Source: Nanohaloarchaea archaeon B1-Br10_U2g21
Lineage (GTDB): Archaea; Nanohalarchaeota; Nanosalinia; Nanosalinales; Nanosalinaceae
Direction of reading: 5' to 3'
Length of the DNA: 60,472 nt
Assembly (NCBI GenBank): GCA_001563915.1
Contig: LKMP01000004.1
Coordinates: forward strand, 1-60,472
The position numbers and the translations under genes are program-made. Of this stretch, positions 7,483 through 14,870 are shown one piece after another (position 1 is the stretch's first letter; each line of letters opens with the position of its first letter). Below the pieces are notes generated by a model. It was not told the origin of the DNA. It did not search any database and saw only the letters and a program-made list of their open reading frames with translations.

Positions 7483-7737
7483 ATGGGAGAAATTGCATGT
7501 GTATACAAGGTAATGCCGGAAGACGCAGAAACTGATCTAGAAGAAATCAAAGAACAAGTTAGAGATTTGCTTGATGTACAAGACATAGGAGAAGAGAACG
7601 TCGCTTTCGGTTTAAAAGCTGTGAAAGTTTCTTGTGTTACAACCGATGAAGAAGGAGGAACTGATGCAGTAGAAGAAAAATTAGAACAGCTTGAAGGAGT
7701 TCAGAGCTACGAATTAGAACACTTTGACAAACTTTAG
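7483..7737 (+). CDS. ef1b: Translation elongation factor 1-beta (aEF1B)
   Basis: Guanine-nucleotide exchange factor for EF1A, 84 residues, the usual size of the archaeal form, which corresponds to the C-terminal exchange domain of eukaryotic EF1B-alpha. Recognisable parts are YKVMPEDAETDLEEIKEQV, then NVAFGLKAVKVSCVTTDEEGGTDAVEEKL and the C-terminal VQSYELEHFDKL. It is preceded by a leader with a small ORF and alternative stems. A weak TTTTGAAATAC near 7450 could be a separate promoter. It ends in a hairpin before the convergent GDPD gene. Confidence 0.95.
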   Translation: MGEIACVYKVMPEDAETDLEEIKEQVRDLLDVQDIGEENVAFGLKAVKVSCVTTDEEGGTDAVEEKLEQLEGVQSYELEHFDKL

Positions 7738-7741
7738 CTGC

Positions 7742-7780
7742 AGACGAATTCTGTTTAAACCAGATTCGGTCTTTTCTTTC
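7742..7780 (+). terminator. Stem-loop terminator after aEF1B
   Basis: AGAC+GAAT+CTG (7742-7753, one bulged T) pairs with CAG+ATTC+GTCT (7761-7771), closing a TTTAAAC loop, followed by CTTTTCTTTCTT. It lies between convergent genes and may act for aEF1B. Confidence 0.55.
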
Positions 7781-7798
7781 TTGATAATATCACAGTTC

Positions 7799-9079
7799 TT
7801 AATCGAATAGTGCTAATCCCTTTCCAGATTCTTTAATGCTAAAGGCCAGTATTTTATTTCCTTCAAGAACCCCTCCTATTATTTCTCTACTCCCTTGCAT
7901 CAAAGAACCTCCAAATACTTCGTTAACACCATTCAAAGATCCATGCCCTACAGAATAAAGTCCATCTTCAAGCCCTCCTTGAATCAACTCAAGACTTCTA
8001 GATTCACAATCATGCTCATCTTTTTCAGCTAAGTAATTTCTTCCCTCTCCATAAGTTTGATTTTCAAATTTTTCGGCCTTACCTTTTAACCATCCAATGG
8101 AATCTGCAGAAGTCCATTTAGGCCTATATGAGAGTTCTTCCATTTTGTTATCAGAACCTGTACCCATAAAAGCAACATCGAAACCTTGATTTCTAGCGTT
8201 CTCCACAAACTCCATTCTATCACAATGGTGATCAAAATCTCTGTCCCATGTAGGAACTATTACATCAATTCCAGCTTCTTCTGCGTTCTCCATAAAAATT
8301 TCCAAGTCGGAAGCATGGTTATTCATCGAACCATCATGTAAGGCAGCAGTGATGGATTCGCCTCCAGATACTTCTTCTATAGTCTCTAGACCTTCAAATT
8401 CACAAATTAAAGGAGCTATCTCTAGAGATACTACATTAGGAATAATTTTATCGCGATAACAATCACTGGGAAAGGATATGAATATAGCGTTCTCCACCAT
8501 TTCGCGTTCTTCAACCATTTCATAAGCCATAGCGGAGCTTTCTGAATTTTCTCGTACAGTAGGCTTAAGATCAACACGAGCCACCATATCCCTTTCTTCA
8601 AAAAAGTCTAATGTTTCAGCATAACTAGGGATTGTGGCATTATCAGCTTTTTCAGCCGACACAGTAGGAGGAGTTTTTGCTCTATTATCAATGTAATTTG
8701 ATGGTGCTGGAGTGCCTACAAGATCTTCTAGCTTATACTCAGCCACAGGTCTTGTCAGACGACCTTCGGTATGATCTTTAGGTGTGCCATCATGGATTAC
8801 AACTAATTCATTATCTGCAGTCTTCCTTATATCAAATTCAGAGGATTTTATACCATGTTCATAACTGTTCTCAAAAGCCATCAAAGTGTTTTCTGGAGCA
8901 GAATCCATGCCGCCTCTATGAGGAGAAAGCAGAATGCCTGAAACCTTACCTGATTCATTTTGGTTGAAGATATCCATATCGGGGGGATTGATAGTCATCT
9001 GAGAAGATTCAGCTGCAAAACTCGGGAGCAAAATTACAATTGTTGAAAAAAACAATAAAGCCTTCAGGCGAGAATCCAT
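7799..9079 (-). CDS. Secreted glycerophosphodiester phosphodiesterase
   Basis: The 426-residue protein has a cleavable signal (RLKALLFFSTIVILLPSFAA) and a GDPD TIM barrel. SPHRGGMDSAPENTLMAF carries the catalytic His and Glu, SSEFDIRKT the metal-binding Glu/Asp, and LVVIHDG the second His. Later barrel strands contain VARVDLKPT and VIVPTWDRDFDHH. Such enzymes hydrolyse glycerophosphodiesters, giving glycerol phosphate and an alcohol. Outside the cell it could scavenge lipid head groups, useful for an archaeon dependent on host lipids (inference). Translation appears leaderless from the box A at 9103. Confidence 0.85.
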   Translation of the reverse strand: MDSRLKALLFFSTIVILLPSFAAESSQMTINPPDMDIFNQNESGKVSGILLSPHRGGMDSAPENTLMAFENSYEHGIKSSEFDIRKTADNELVVIHDGTPKDHTEGRLTRPVAEYKLEDLVGTPAPSNYIDNRAKTPPTVSAEKADNATIPSYAETLDFFEERDMVARVDLKPTVRENSESSAMAYEMVEEREMVENAIFISFPSDCYRDKIIPNVVSLEIAPLICEFEGLETIEEVSGGESITAALHDGSMNNHASDLEIFMENAEEAGIDVIVPTWDRDFDHHCDRMEFVENARNQGFDVAFMGTGSDNKMEELSYRPKWTSADSIGWLKGKAEKFENQTYGEGRNYLAEKDEHDCESRSLELIQGGLEDGLYSVGHGSLNGVNEVFGGSLMQGSREIIGGVLEGNKILAFSIKESGKGLALFD

Positions 9080-9102
9080 AGGTTAATAGATAGTTAAGAG
9101 AA

Positions 9103-9111
9103 TTATAAAAA
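9103..9111 (-). promoter_or_regulatory. Box A of the GDPD gene
   Basis: TTTTTATAA on the minus strand is about 28 bases before the ATG at 9079, consistent with a leaderless transcript. Confidence 0.55.
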
Positions 9112-9261
9112 TTCAATGAAGAAGGACTAATGAGCCCTAGAAAAAATGCAGTAGCTAAGACTTGATTAGGGAATTAAGTCTTTGAATCCGAACAACTAAT
9201 CTTTCTAAGAATCAGAAATCTGAGAATAAGCGGAGAATATTGATCTGCTAGAAGCTACTGT

Positions 9262-9396
9262 TCAAAAAGTTCTTTCTCCGCCACCACATACTCGGCAACC
9301 TCGTTCCAACTTATCTTCTCTGCATATATTTGAACCGCATACTTCGCAGCTGAGCGCTGCTCTATTTTCTTGACAAAAATCACAGAGTGCTACCAT
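9262..9396 (-). CDS. 44-residue zinc-ribbon protein
   Basis: The frame encodes 44 residues with three CxxC knuckles: LCDFCQ, SCEVCG and GCRVCG, plus a lone Cys in NICRED. Six or seven Cys in so short a protein indicate one or two zinc sites, similar to the small CxxC zinc-finger proteins known in haloarchaea. It could bind nucleic acid or a protein partner; no specific function can be assigned. A perfect inverted repeat lies 2 bases beyond the ATG on the upstream side. The flanks, about 180 bases to GDPD and 80 to the next gene, hold nothing else that I can see. Confidence 0.7.
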   Translation of the reverse strand: MVALCDFCQENRAALSCEVCGSNICREDKLERGCRVCGGGERTF

Positions 9397-9398
9397 TT

Positions 9399-9414
9399 CC
9401 ACATTATGATGTGG
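9399..9414. promoter_or_regulatory. Inverted repeat at the zinc-ribbon start
   Basis: CCACAT-TATG-ATGTGG is a perfect 6-bp dyad directly upstream of the zinc-ribbon ATG. It could be an operator or an RNA hairpin masking the ribosome-binding region. Confidence 0.35.
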
Positions 9415-9475
9415 TGGTAAAATTATTTGTCTTTATTTGTGGTTTATCAAATACCTTGTTGAACAAAGGAACAGA

Positions 9476-9751
9476 CTATTCGCTGAAAGATATGGTAGAA
9501 CAATTTACAGTACTGGAGTCCATACCTTCAACATCTTGAACTTCTGGTATGAGTTCATCTTCCTCTAAACACTCTGAAGGAGTTTCTATAGTGTTATTCC
9601 GGTCAGCACATTCGTTTAATACTGTTGGCTGGCAGCTTGGCATTGGCCCATCATACCGAAAGTTATTGTCATAGTTTATGATAAACGCAGCTCCTAAAAT
9701 AGCCAGTAAAGCTAGAAGGGCTAAAGCAAGAGTCTTGTAACTTTTACCCAT
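9476..9751 (-). CDS. Membrane-anchored small Cys-containing protein
   Basis: The 91-residue protein has one N-terminal hydrophobic helix (residues 7-26, TLALALLALLAILGAAFII), followed by an acidic extracellular part. That part has four Cys residues (SCQPT, NECAD, SECLE, NCSTI), which could form two disulfides. Pattern and size resemble the pilin-like and Cys-containing proteins at 13.7-14.4 kb, though no KG class III cleavage motif is obvious. A TTTAAG element about 26 bases before the ATG suggests a leaderless start. Function unknown. Confidence 0.7.
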   Translation of the reverse strand: MGKSYKTLALALLALLAILGAAFIINYDNNFRYDGPMPSCQPTVLNECADRNNTIETPSECLEEDELIPEVQDVEGMDSSTVNCSTISFSE

Positions 9752-9826
9752 GATATCATGTTTATTTTTTAGAATCTTAAATACTGGGTGAAAGAGAGTT
9801 AAAGCTGTAGTTTCTCCTCTTAAGGT

Positions 9827-10846
9827 ATGGGCGTAAATCTCACTGAGCTAATAGAACAAGAAGAAATAGAGTTCCAGGACTTGAATGATAAGGTAATAGC
9901 TATAGATGCGATGAACGCATTATACCAATTTCTCTCAATTATAAGGCAGAGAGACGGTACTCCGTTAAAAGACAGTTCAGGAAACGTGACCTCTCACTTG
10001 TCAGGCCTTTTTTACCGTAATATAAACTTGTTAGAAGATAATATAAGACCTGTATATGTTTTTGACGGCGCAATGCCGGATATGAAAGAGAAAGAAACTT
10101 CTCAGAGAAGGAAGAAGAGGGAAGAAGCCTTGAAGGAGTGGAAAAAACTGAAGGAAGATGGAAAAGTTTCAGAAGCATACAGTAAAGCAACTCAGTCAAG
10201 CAGACTTACTTCTGAAATGGTGAGACAGTCGAAGGATTTGCTTGAAGCTATGGGCATACCTTACATAGAGGCGCCAAGCGAAGGAGAAGCACAGGCAGCA
10301 CATATGGTTTCGCAAGGCAGCGTATATGCAGTCGGAAGTCAGGACTGGGACTGTATGCTGTTTGGAGCCGATGTAATGGTAAGAAATCTGACTTCTAGAA
10401 AAACGAGAAAGACATCTTCTGGAAAAAGAAAGAAAGTATCAACGGAAAGAATCAAACTAGAAAAAGTGCTTGAACAACTTGACGTATCCAGAGAGCAGCT
10501 TATTTGGCTTGGAATGCTTGTAGGAACAGATTTTAACAATGGTGTTCATGGAATAGGGCCAAAAAAAGGCTTGAAACTTGTGAAAAAATATGATAATCTA
10601 GAGGACTTGTTAAAAGATGAGAAAGTAGAATGGAGTTCCGATAATAGTCCTGAAAAAATATTTGACTTCTTTAGGAACCCTCCAGTAGAAAATATAGAAT
10701 TCGAGTTCTCTGACCCCCAGCCCGATGAAATCAGAGAAATTTTAATAGACAGACATGATTTCTCAGAAGATAGAGTGGCTGGAAAAATAAATGATTTAGA
10801 AAAAGCCTTAGAGGCTCGCCAATCAGGCCTAGGATCTTTTATCTAG
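9827..10846 (+). CDS. fen1: Flap endonuclease 1
   Basis: Structure-specific 5' nuclease that removes RNA primers and flaps during Okazaki-fragment processing and long-patch repair. Its 339 residues are typical. The N-domain has KVIAIDAMNALYQF and VFDGAMPDMK. The I-domain has IEAPSEGEAQAAHM and AVGSQDWDCMLFGA with the metal-binding acids. The helix-hairpin/H3TH region is GTDFNNGVHGIGPKKGLKL. The very C-terminus QSGLGSFI is a PCNA-interacting (PIP) box. Its 3' end overlaps the convergent coiled-coil gene by 8 bases. Confidence 0.97.
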   Translation: MGVNLTELIEQEEIEFQDLNDKVIAIDAMNALYQFLSIIRQRDGTPLKDSSGNVTSHLSGLFYRNINLLEDNIRPVYVFDGAMPDMKEKETSQRRKKREEALKEWKKLKEDGKVSEAYSKATQSSRLTSEMVRQSKDLLEAMGIPYIEAPSEGEAQAAHMVSQGSVYAVGSQDWDCMLFGADVMVRNLTSRKTRKTSSGKRKKVSTERIKLEKVLEQLDVSREQLIWLGMLVGTDFNNGVHGIGPKKGLKLVKKYDNLEDLLKDEKVEWSSDNSPEKIFDFFRNPPVENIEFEFSDPQPDEIREILIDRHDFSEDRVAGKINDLEKALEARQSGLGSFI

Positions 10847-12188
10847 CTTTTAATTCTTCAAGCACTAGCTCCATCATTTCTCCGAGTTCAACGTATCCCT
10901 CTCGAATCTCTTCTATCTGCTCTTCCTGATGCTCAATTTCCGAAATTAAGGCTTTGAAATCTTCTTCATTGATTGAATCTTCCAGTCTATTGACGCGCAT
11001 CCTCAAATTTTTCAAACCTTTACCTTCAACACGATTGAGTCTTTTCTCTACTCGGTCGAGGCGTTCAGTATCTTTCTCAGTTTCAAGATCGTCAAGTCGC
11101 GCTTGTGTTTCTTCAAATTCTTTGACTTTATCAGATGCTTCTTTTAATTTACTGTATTCGTCTGTAGAAAGCAGCTTTAAATTTGCAAGATCATCAAAAT
11201 CATTGAAAATCCATTTAAAGTCGGATACAATACCTCTGAGATTATTTACTTGTTCTTTAAGATCTTTATAGTTTTCAACTGTTTCTGAAGACTCTAAATC
11301 TTCAACTTTCTTTTCTAGGTTCTCTACATTGATTAGAAGATCTTCAAAACCCCTTTCTTCTACCATTGACAGTCTCTCTTTGAGGTCTTCGACACTTTCT
11401 CGTAAGTCCTTTAGTTCTTCCAAATTTTCAGATTCATCTTGATTTTCAATTGAGTCGATCCTTTTTTCAAGCTCTTCAATATTCGAACTATTTTGTTCAA
11501 GATCCTCACTGTAGTCTTTGACATGGTCTGTCTGCTCTTCTTCAAGCTCCTCAATTTTAGACTCTAAACTTTCAAAGTCATCTTGAAAACTTTCGAACTC
11601 AGGTTCTTCAAAATCTTTAAATTGTTCTTCAAGTTTTCCAATCTGTTCTTCTAATTCTTCAATTACTGAGATTTGTTGTTTAAAACCAGTTATTTTTTCT
11701 TCCAAATCCTCGTTATTTGAGCTATCTAGTTCGCCAACTCTTTCTTCAAGTCTGTCTATTTTTTCATTTAAGCTGTCTAAGTTTTCTATACGAGTTTCTA
11801 AAGTCTCCAATCGCCCTTCTAAATCGTCTGTGTTTTCTGATTCAAGATTATTGACTTCTTTTTTCAAGTTATTAACTAAATCGGTTTTCTCTGCTATCCT
11901 GTCTTTCAACATTTCAATGGGTTTAGAGTAATCTAGATCTTCTATTTCTGATTCTAGCTCAGAAATACGCCTCTCAAATTTTTCTAGTGATTCATCAGGG
12001 GACTGGTCAGACGTTTTTACTACTTCTTCTTTCTCTTCTTGTTTTTCTTCGACAGAAGTATCTTCTACTTCTTCTTTTTCTTCAACTATTGTCTGATTAT
12101 CGCTCTGTTCTTCTTTCTCTTTATCTTTCTTATCGCTTCCCAGTTTAGTTTGGTCGTCCTTTCCACCGAAAATAACATTTTCTGACAT
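10839..12188 (-). CDS. Long acidic coiled-coil protein
   Basis: About 449 residues of unknown function. After an N-terminal peptide, MSENVIFGGKDDQ, comes a low-complexity Lys/Glu-rich linker of about 60 residues. From there nearly the whole protein is heptad-like coiled coil with repeated L-E-x-R/K-I-E units, ending in EEQIEEIREGYVELGEMMELVLEELKAR. There is no TM segment. The frame opens at 12236, but the ATG at 12188 follows GTGGGT and gives a plausible start. It may be a structural or SMC-like scaffold protein. It sits alone between convergent fen1 and divergent gpmI. Confidence 0.75.
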   Translation of the reverse strand: MSENVIFGGKDDQTKLGSDKKDKEKEEQSDNQTIVEEKEEVEDTSVEEKQEEKEEVVKTSDQSPDESLEKFERRISELESEIEDLDYSKPIEMLKDRIAEKTDLVNNLKKEVNNLESENTDDLEGRLETLETRIENLDSLNEKIDRLEERVGELDSSNNEDLEEKITGFKQQISVIEELEEQIGKLEEQFKDFEEPEFESFQDDFESLESKIEELEEEQTDHVKDYSEDLEQNSSNIEELEKRIDSIENQDESENLEELKDLRESVEDLKERLSMVEERGFEDLLINVENLEKKVEDLESSETVENYKDLKEQVNNLRGIVSDFKWIFNDFDDLANLKLLSTDEYSKLKEASDKVKEFEETQARLDDLETEKDTERLDRVEKRLNRVEGKGLKNLRMRVNRLEDSINEEDFKALISEIEHQEEQIEEIREGYVELGEMMELVLEELKAR

Positions 12189-12302
12189 TTTAACCCACTT
12201 CTTGACAAAGAAAAGAATCTCAAACGTTAAAAGCATTTTTCACTAGTCGACAACAACTACTAACAAAAACCAATAAATTCAGCGCTAACGTACAGTAGGA
12301 GT

Positions 12303-13733
12303 ATGAAGAAACTGCTCGTAGTTATAGATGGATTAGGACTTAGAGAAGAAGCGGAAGGAAATGCGTTCAAACAGGCAGATACGCCAAATTTAGATATATT
12401 AATGGAGGAATATGGCTATCAAGAATTGGAAGCATCAGGTCATGCTGTAGGACTGCCTGAAGGCTATACGGGCAATAGTGAAGTAGGGCATTTGCATCTA
12501 GGAGCGGGGCGAAGAATTCCTCAGCGACTCACAAGAATAAATAATGCGATAGAAAATGAAGAGCTAGGCGAGAAAAAGGCATTGAAACAGGCATTTGAAA
12601 GAGCAGAAGAAAATGACTCAACAGTACATATGGCAGGAATTATTAGCGATGGAGGAATTCATGGGCATATAGATCACTTGAAGGCATTACTGAAAATTTC
12701 TAGAGATTATGATGTGGGGGTTGAGATTCATGCTTTTACAGATGGAAGAGATGTTAATCCGAAGTCTGCTAAAAAATATATTCATGATATAGAAAAATGC
12801 GTTGAAGAAGCTAAAGGAAAGATTGCCACAATAATAGGCAGGTTCTACTCAATGGATCGTGATAGTAACTGGGACCGTACGCGTCAAGCGTATAACACTA
12901 TGGCGCAGAGCGAAGGATTTGTGTTTGAAGATCCGAGAGAAGCAGTTGACAAAGCCTACAGTGATGGCGAATACGATTACTTTATCCAGCCTTCATCCAG
13001 GAGTGATTATGATGGAATAAGTTTTGATGATGAATTAATATTTTACAATTACCGTGCTGATAGAGAGCGACAAATAGCAGAGGCATTTCTCAAGCCCGAC
13101 TTCGATCAATTTGAAAATGATGTCAGACCTTCTTTCACCTCAATGTTTCCATACAGACGTGATTTTGATAATCCTGTAATATTTGAAAAAATGGTTGTGG
13201 AAGACACACTTGGCGAGGCTATTGAAGATGCAGGTCTATCCCAATTAAGAGTGGCAGAATCTCAGAAGAAACCTCACGTAACATACTTCTTTAACGGTCA
13301 GCGTGAACTAGAATTTGAAAATGAAGAACGCAAATTTATTGAGAGTGATAAAATCAAGGCCTTTGATGAACGGCCTGAGATGCACGCTGAAGAAATCACA
13401 GATATAGTTTTAGAAGCAGTTGAAAAAGGAGAAAAAGACTTCATTTTGATGAACTATGCTAATTGTGATTTAGTAGGTCATACAGGAGATTTAAAAGCAA
13501 CAATTACTGCTATCGAAACAGTAGATGAAAACATAGGGCGATTAGTAGATACAGTTGAGGCCTCAAAATATTCGATGATTGTTACTGCAGATCACGGTAA
13601 CTGCGAAGACATGGGTTCTGAGAATCGCCCTAATACTTCTCACACGTTAAACAAAGTTCCTCTGATTTGTTCTCAGAAAAATGAAGACAAGATAAGAGAA
13701 ATTGGTCAGCTAAAATCGCTTTTCAGCCTATAA
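12303..13733 (+). CDS. gpmI: 2,3-bisphosphoglycerate-independent phosphoglycerate mutase
   Basis: Interconverts 3- and 2-phosphoglycerate in glycolysis/gluconeogenesis using two metal ions and a phosphoserine intermediate. The alkaline-phosphatase-superfamily core is intact: KLLVVIDGLGLR with the metal-binding Asp, TGNSEVGHLHLGAGR with the nucleophilic Ser, FTDGRDVNPKS, YNYRADRERQI, NYANCDLVGHTGD, and the C-terminal VTADHGNCEDM and SHTLNKVPLI metal ligands. At 476 residues it is slightly shorter than the usual 500-510. It starts after TAGGAG, 4 bases before the ATG, and runs convergent to the pilin-like pair. Confidence 0.96.
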   Translation: MKKLLVVIDGLGLREEAEGNAFKQADTPNLDILMEEYGYQELEASGHAVGLPEGYTGNSEVGHLHLGAGRRIPQRLTRINNAIENEELGEKKALKQAFERAEENDSTVHMAGIISDGGIHGHIDHLKALLKISRDYDVGVEIHAFTDGRDVNPKSAKKYIHDIEKCVEEAKGKIATIIGRFYSMDRDSNWDRTRQAYNTMAQSEGFVFEDPREAVDKAYSDGEYDYFIQPSSRSDYDGISFDDELIFYNYRADRERQIAEAFLKPDFDQFENDVRPSFTSMFPYRRDFDNPVIFEKMVVEDTLGEAIEDAGLSQLRVAESQKKPHVTYFFNGQRELEFENEERKFIESDKIKAFDERPEMHAEEITDIVLEAVEKGEKDFILMNYANCDLVGHTGDLKATITAIETVDENIGRLVDTVEASKYSMIVTADHGNCEDMGSENRPNTSHTLNKVPLICSQKNEDKIREIGQLKSLFSL

Positions 13734-13747
13734 TGGTATTTTTTGAG

Positions 13748-14086
13748 TCAGTGTCGAGGTTCTAGGTTTCCGTCACAACAAGACTGGGTCCCTCCTCCGG
13801 AAGGACAGTCGGCCCCACTTACAATATTTCCATCACATTCTGCTTCTGCTTGATGATAGCATTGATGCCCTAGGTCCTGGCATGATGCGTCTGAAGTATC
13901 GCAGCCTTGCTCATCGGCTTCTTGATAATTGCCTTGTGTTAGGAGAAGCTCGCATTCTGAGTCATCTGTCTGGTTTCCGATGAAGTTTCCGAAGTTACTG
14001 CTTTCTCCTGCGACTAGGAACATTGCTATTGCTGCTGCGAAAACTACTACTACAGCTACTAACACAATCTCAATTGTTTTATCCAT
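13748..14086 (-). CDS. Single-TM secreted Cys-rich protein (pilin-like)
   Basis: The 112-residue protein has an N-terminal hydrophobic helix (residues 6-26) starting right after MDKTIEI. An acidic ectodomain with eight Cys follows (SECELLL, GCDTSDASCQD, QCYHQ, ECDGN, DCPSGG, SCCDGN). The first residues lack a clear KG cleavage site, but the helix-then-small-ectodomain layout matches archaeal type IV pilin-like proteins. It follows the 14105 gene by 18 bases, so the two are probably co-expressed. Function unknown. Confidence 0.7.
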   Translation of the reverse strand: MDKTIEIVLVAVVVVFAAAIAMFLVAGESSNFGNFIGNQTDDSECELLLTQGNYQEADEQGCDTSDASCQDLGHQCYHQAEAECDGNIVSGADCPSGGGTQSCCDGNLEPRH

Positions 14087-14104
14087 TTCAAGCTAGTTAT
14101 CTGT

Positions 14105-14419
14105 TTAACATGTTATAGTTTGTTCTTCAGGATTTATTGAAAATCCAGCTTCATTTACGCCGTCTATAGTGTGTCTTTCATTATCTGCGTCTTCAGTTAT
14201 GCAGCTTGAAGGTGCATCTTGGACGGATCCATCTGGTTCGCTCTGGCATATAGACTGTGCTTGGCTTTCGCAGGTCGATGCATCTGCTTGTCCGCCAAAG
14301 TCTACTAGGCCTTCTAGTCCTCCTTGCAGCATGAATACGAGAGATAGTGCTGCTATCATTAGTACTGATGCGGCCACAATGAGCCATAGAATTTGAGATA
14401 GGCCTTTCTTTTGAGTCAT
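14105..14419 (-). CDS. Class III signal-peptide (pilin-like) protein
   Basis: The 104-residue protein begins MTQKKGLSQILWLIVAAS. KKG followed by a hydrophobic helix is the pattern cut by archaeal prepilin peptidase (between G6 and L7), leaving a helix that can pack into a type IV pilus core. The ectodomain is acidic, with four Cys and a short beta-rich end (HTIDGVNEAGFSI). The box A TTTTTATA about 28 bases before the ATG implies a leaderless transcript, shared with the 13748 gene. It could be a minor pilin of the machinery encoded from 14.9 kb. Confidence 0.75.
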   Translation of the reverse strand: MTQKKGLSQILWLIVAASVLMIAALSLVFMLQGGLEGLVDFGGQADASTCESQAQSICQSEPDGSVQDAPSSCITEDADNERHTIDGVNEAGFSINPEEQTITC

Positions 14420-14443
14420 ATGGTAATTAATTAGGTGGTGCGG

Positions 14444-14451
14444 TATAAAAA
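14444..14451 (-). promoter_or_regulatory. Box A of the two-gene pilin-like unit
   Basis: TTTTTATA on the minus strand is about 28 bases before the ATG at 14419. Confidence 0.55.
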
Positions 14452-14494
14452 GTCTTTCAAAAAGAAAGATAGGGGAAAATTGTAGTGAACTCGT

Positions 14495-14513
14495 CCTTGA
14501 GCTTTTCTCAAGG
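14495..14513 (-). terminator. Hairpin at the alba stop codon
   Basis: CCTTGAG/CTCAAGG with a 5-base loop overlaps the alba stop. It may terminate or stabilise the alba mRNA; no strong T-run follows. Confidence 0.4.
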
Positions 14514-14792
14514 TTTGTTGAGGTCGATCTGGATGCTGGATACGTTTAGTTCGTCTCCTTCATCTGTCTCGATTTCATCTGTGCCAATAGTGATATCGTT
14601 TACTTCTGCTTCCTCTACAAACCGATCTCTAACGATTTCTGCAACGTCCACTGCTCTAGAAATTGCTTTTCCTCTAGCTTTTACATGAACTGTTTCGTTT
14701 CCTTCGCTGAACTGCGTGACTACTGCTAGTACATAGCTCATTGCAGGTTTTGATCCTACGTATACTGTATTATCGTCTTCTTGTTCTGACAC
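14508..14792 (-). CDS. alba: Alba chromatin/RNA-binding protein
   Basis: Dimeric nucleic-acid-binding protein of 94 residues. The family core is clear: [24 protein letters not shown] (first beta-alpha unit), then [25 protein letters not shown], which contains the loop lysines/arginines that touch nucleic acid and the residue acetylated in some crenarchaea. The C-terminal strand region is unusually acidic ([12 protein letters not shown]), as expected for a halophile. The start is GTG at 14792, preceded by GGTGATG with a 4-base spacer. A TTTTATAG box A lies near 14828-14835. Confidence 0.93.
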   Translation of the reverse strand: MSEQEDDNTVYVGSKPAMSYVLAVVTQFSEGNETVHVKARGKAISRAVDVAEIVRDRFVEEAEVNDITIGTDEIETDEGDELNVSSIQIDLNKP

Positions 14793-14827
14793 TGTTCATC
14801 ACCTGAGAAACGGTTTAGGCCTCATCT

Positions 14828-14835
14828 ATAAAATA
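14828..14835 (-). promoter_or_regulatory. Box A of alba
   Basis: ATTTTATAG-like element on the minus strand about 39 bases before the GTG. This leaves a leader of roughly 12 bases that carries the GGTGATG ribosome-binding site. Confidence 0.45.
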
Positions 14836-14870
14836 CTTTTTTCGGTGCCTCAACACATATGCGGCAAGAG

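Noticed and set aside
9750-9759. Palindrome ATGATATCAT at the start of the 9476 gene
   Set aside because: A short AT-rich palindrome that includes the start codon; it is expected by chance and has no second copy nearby.
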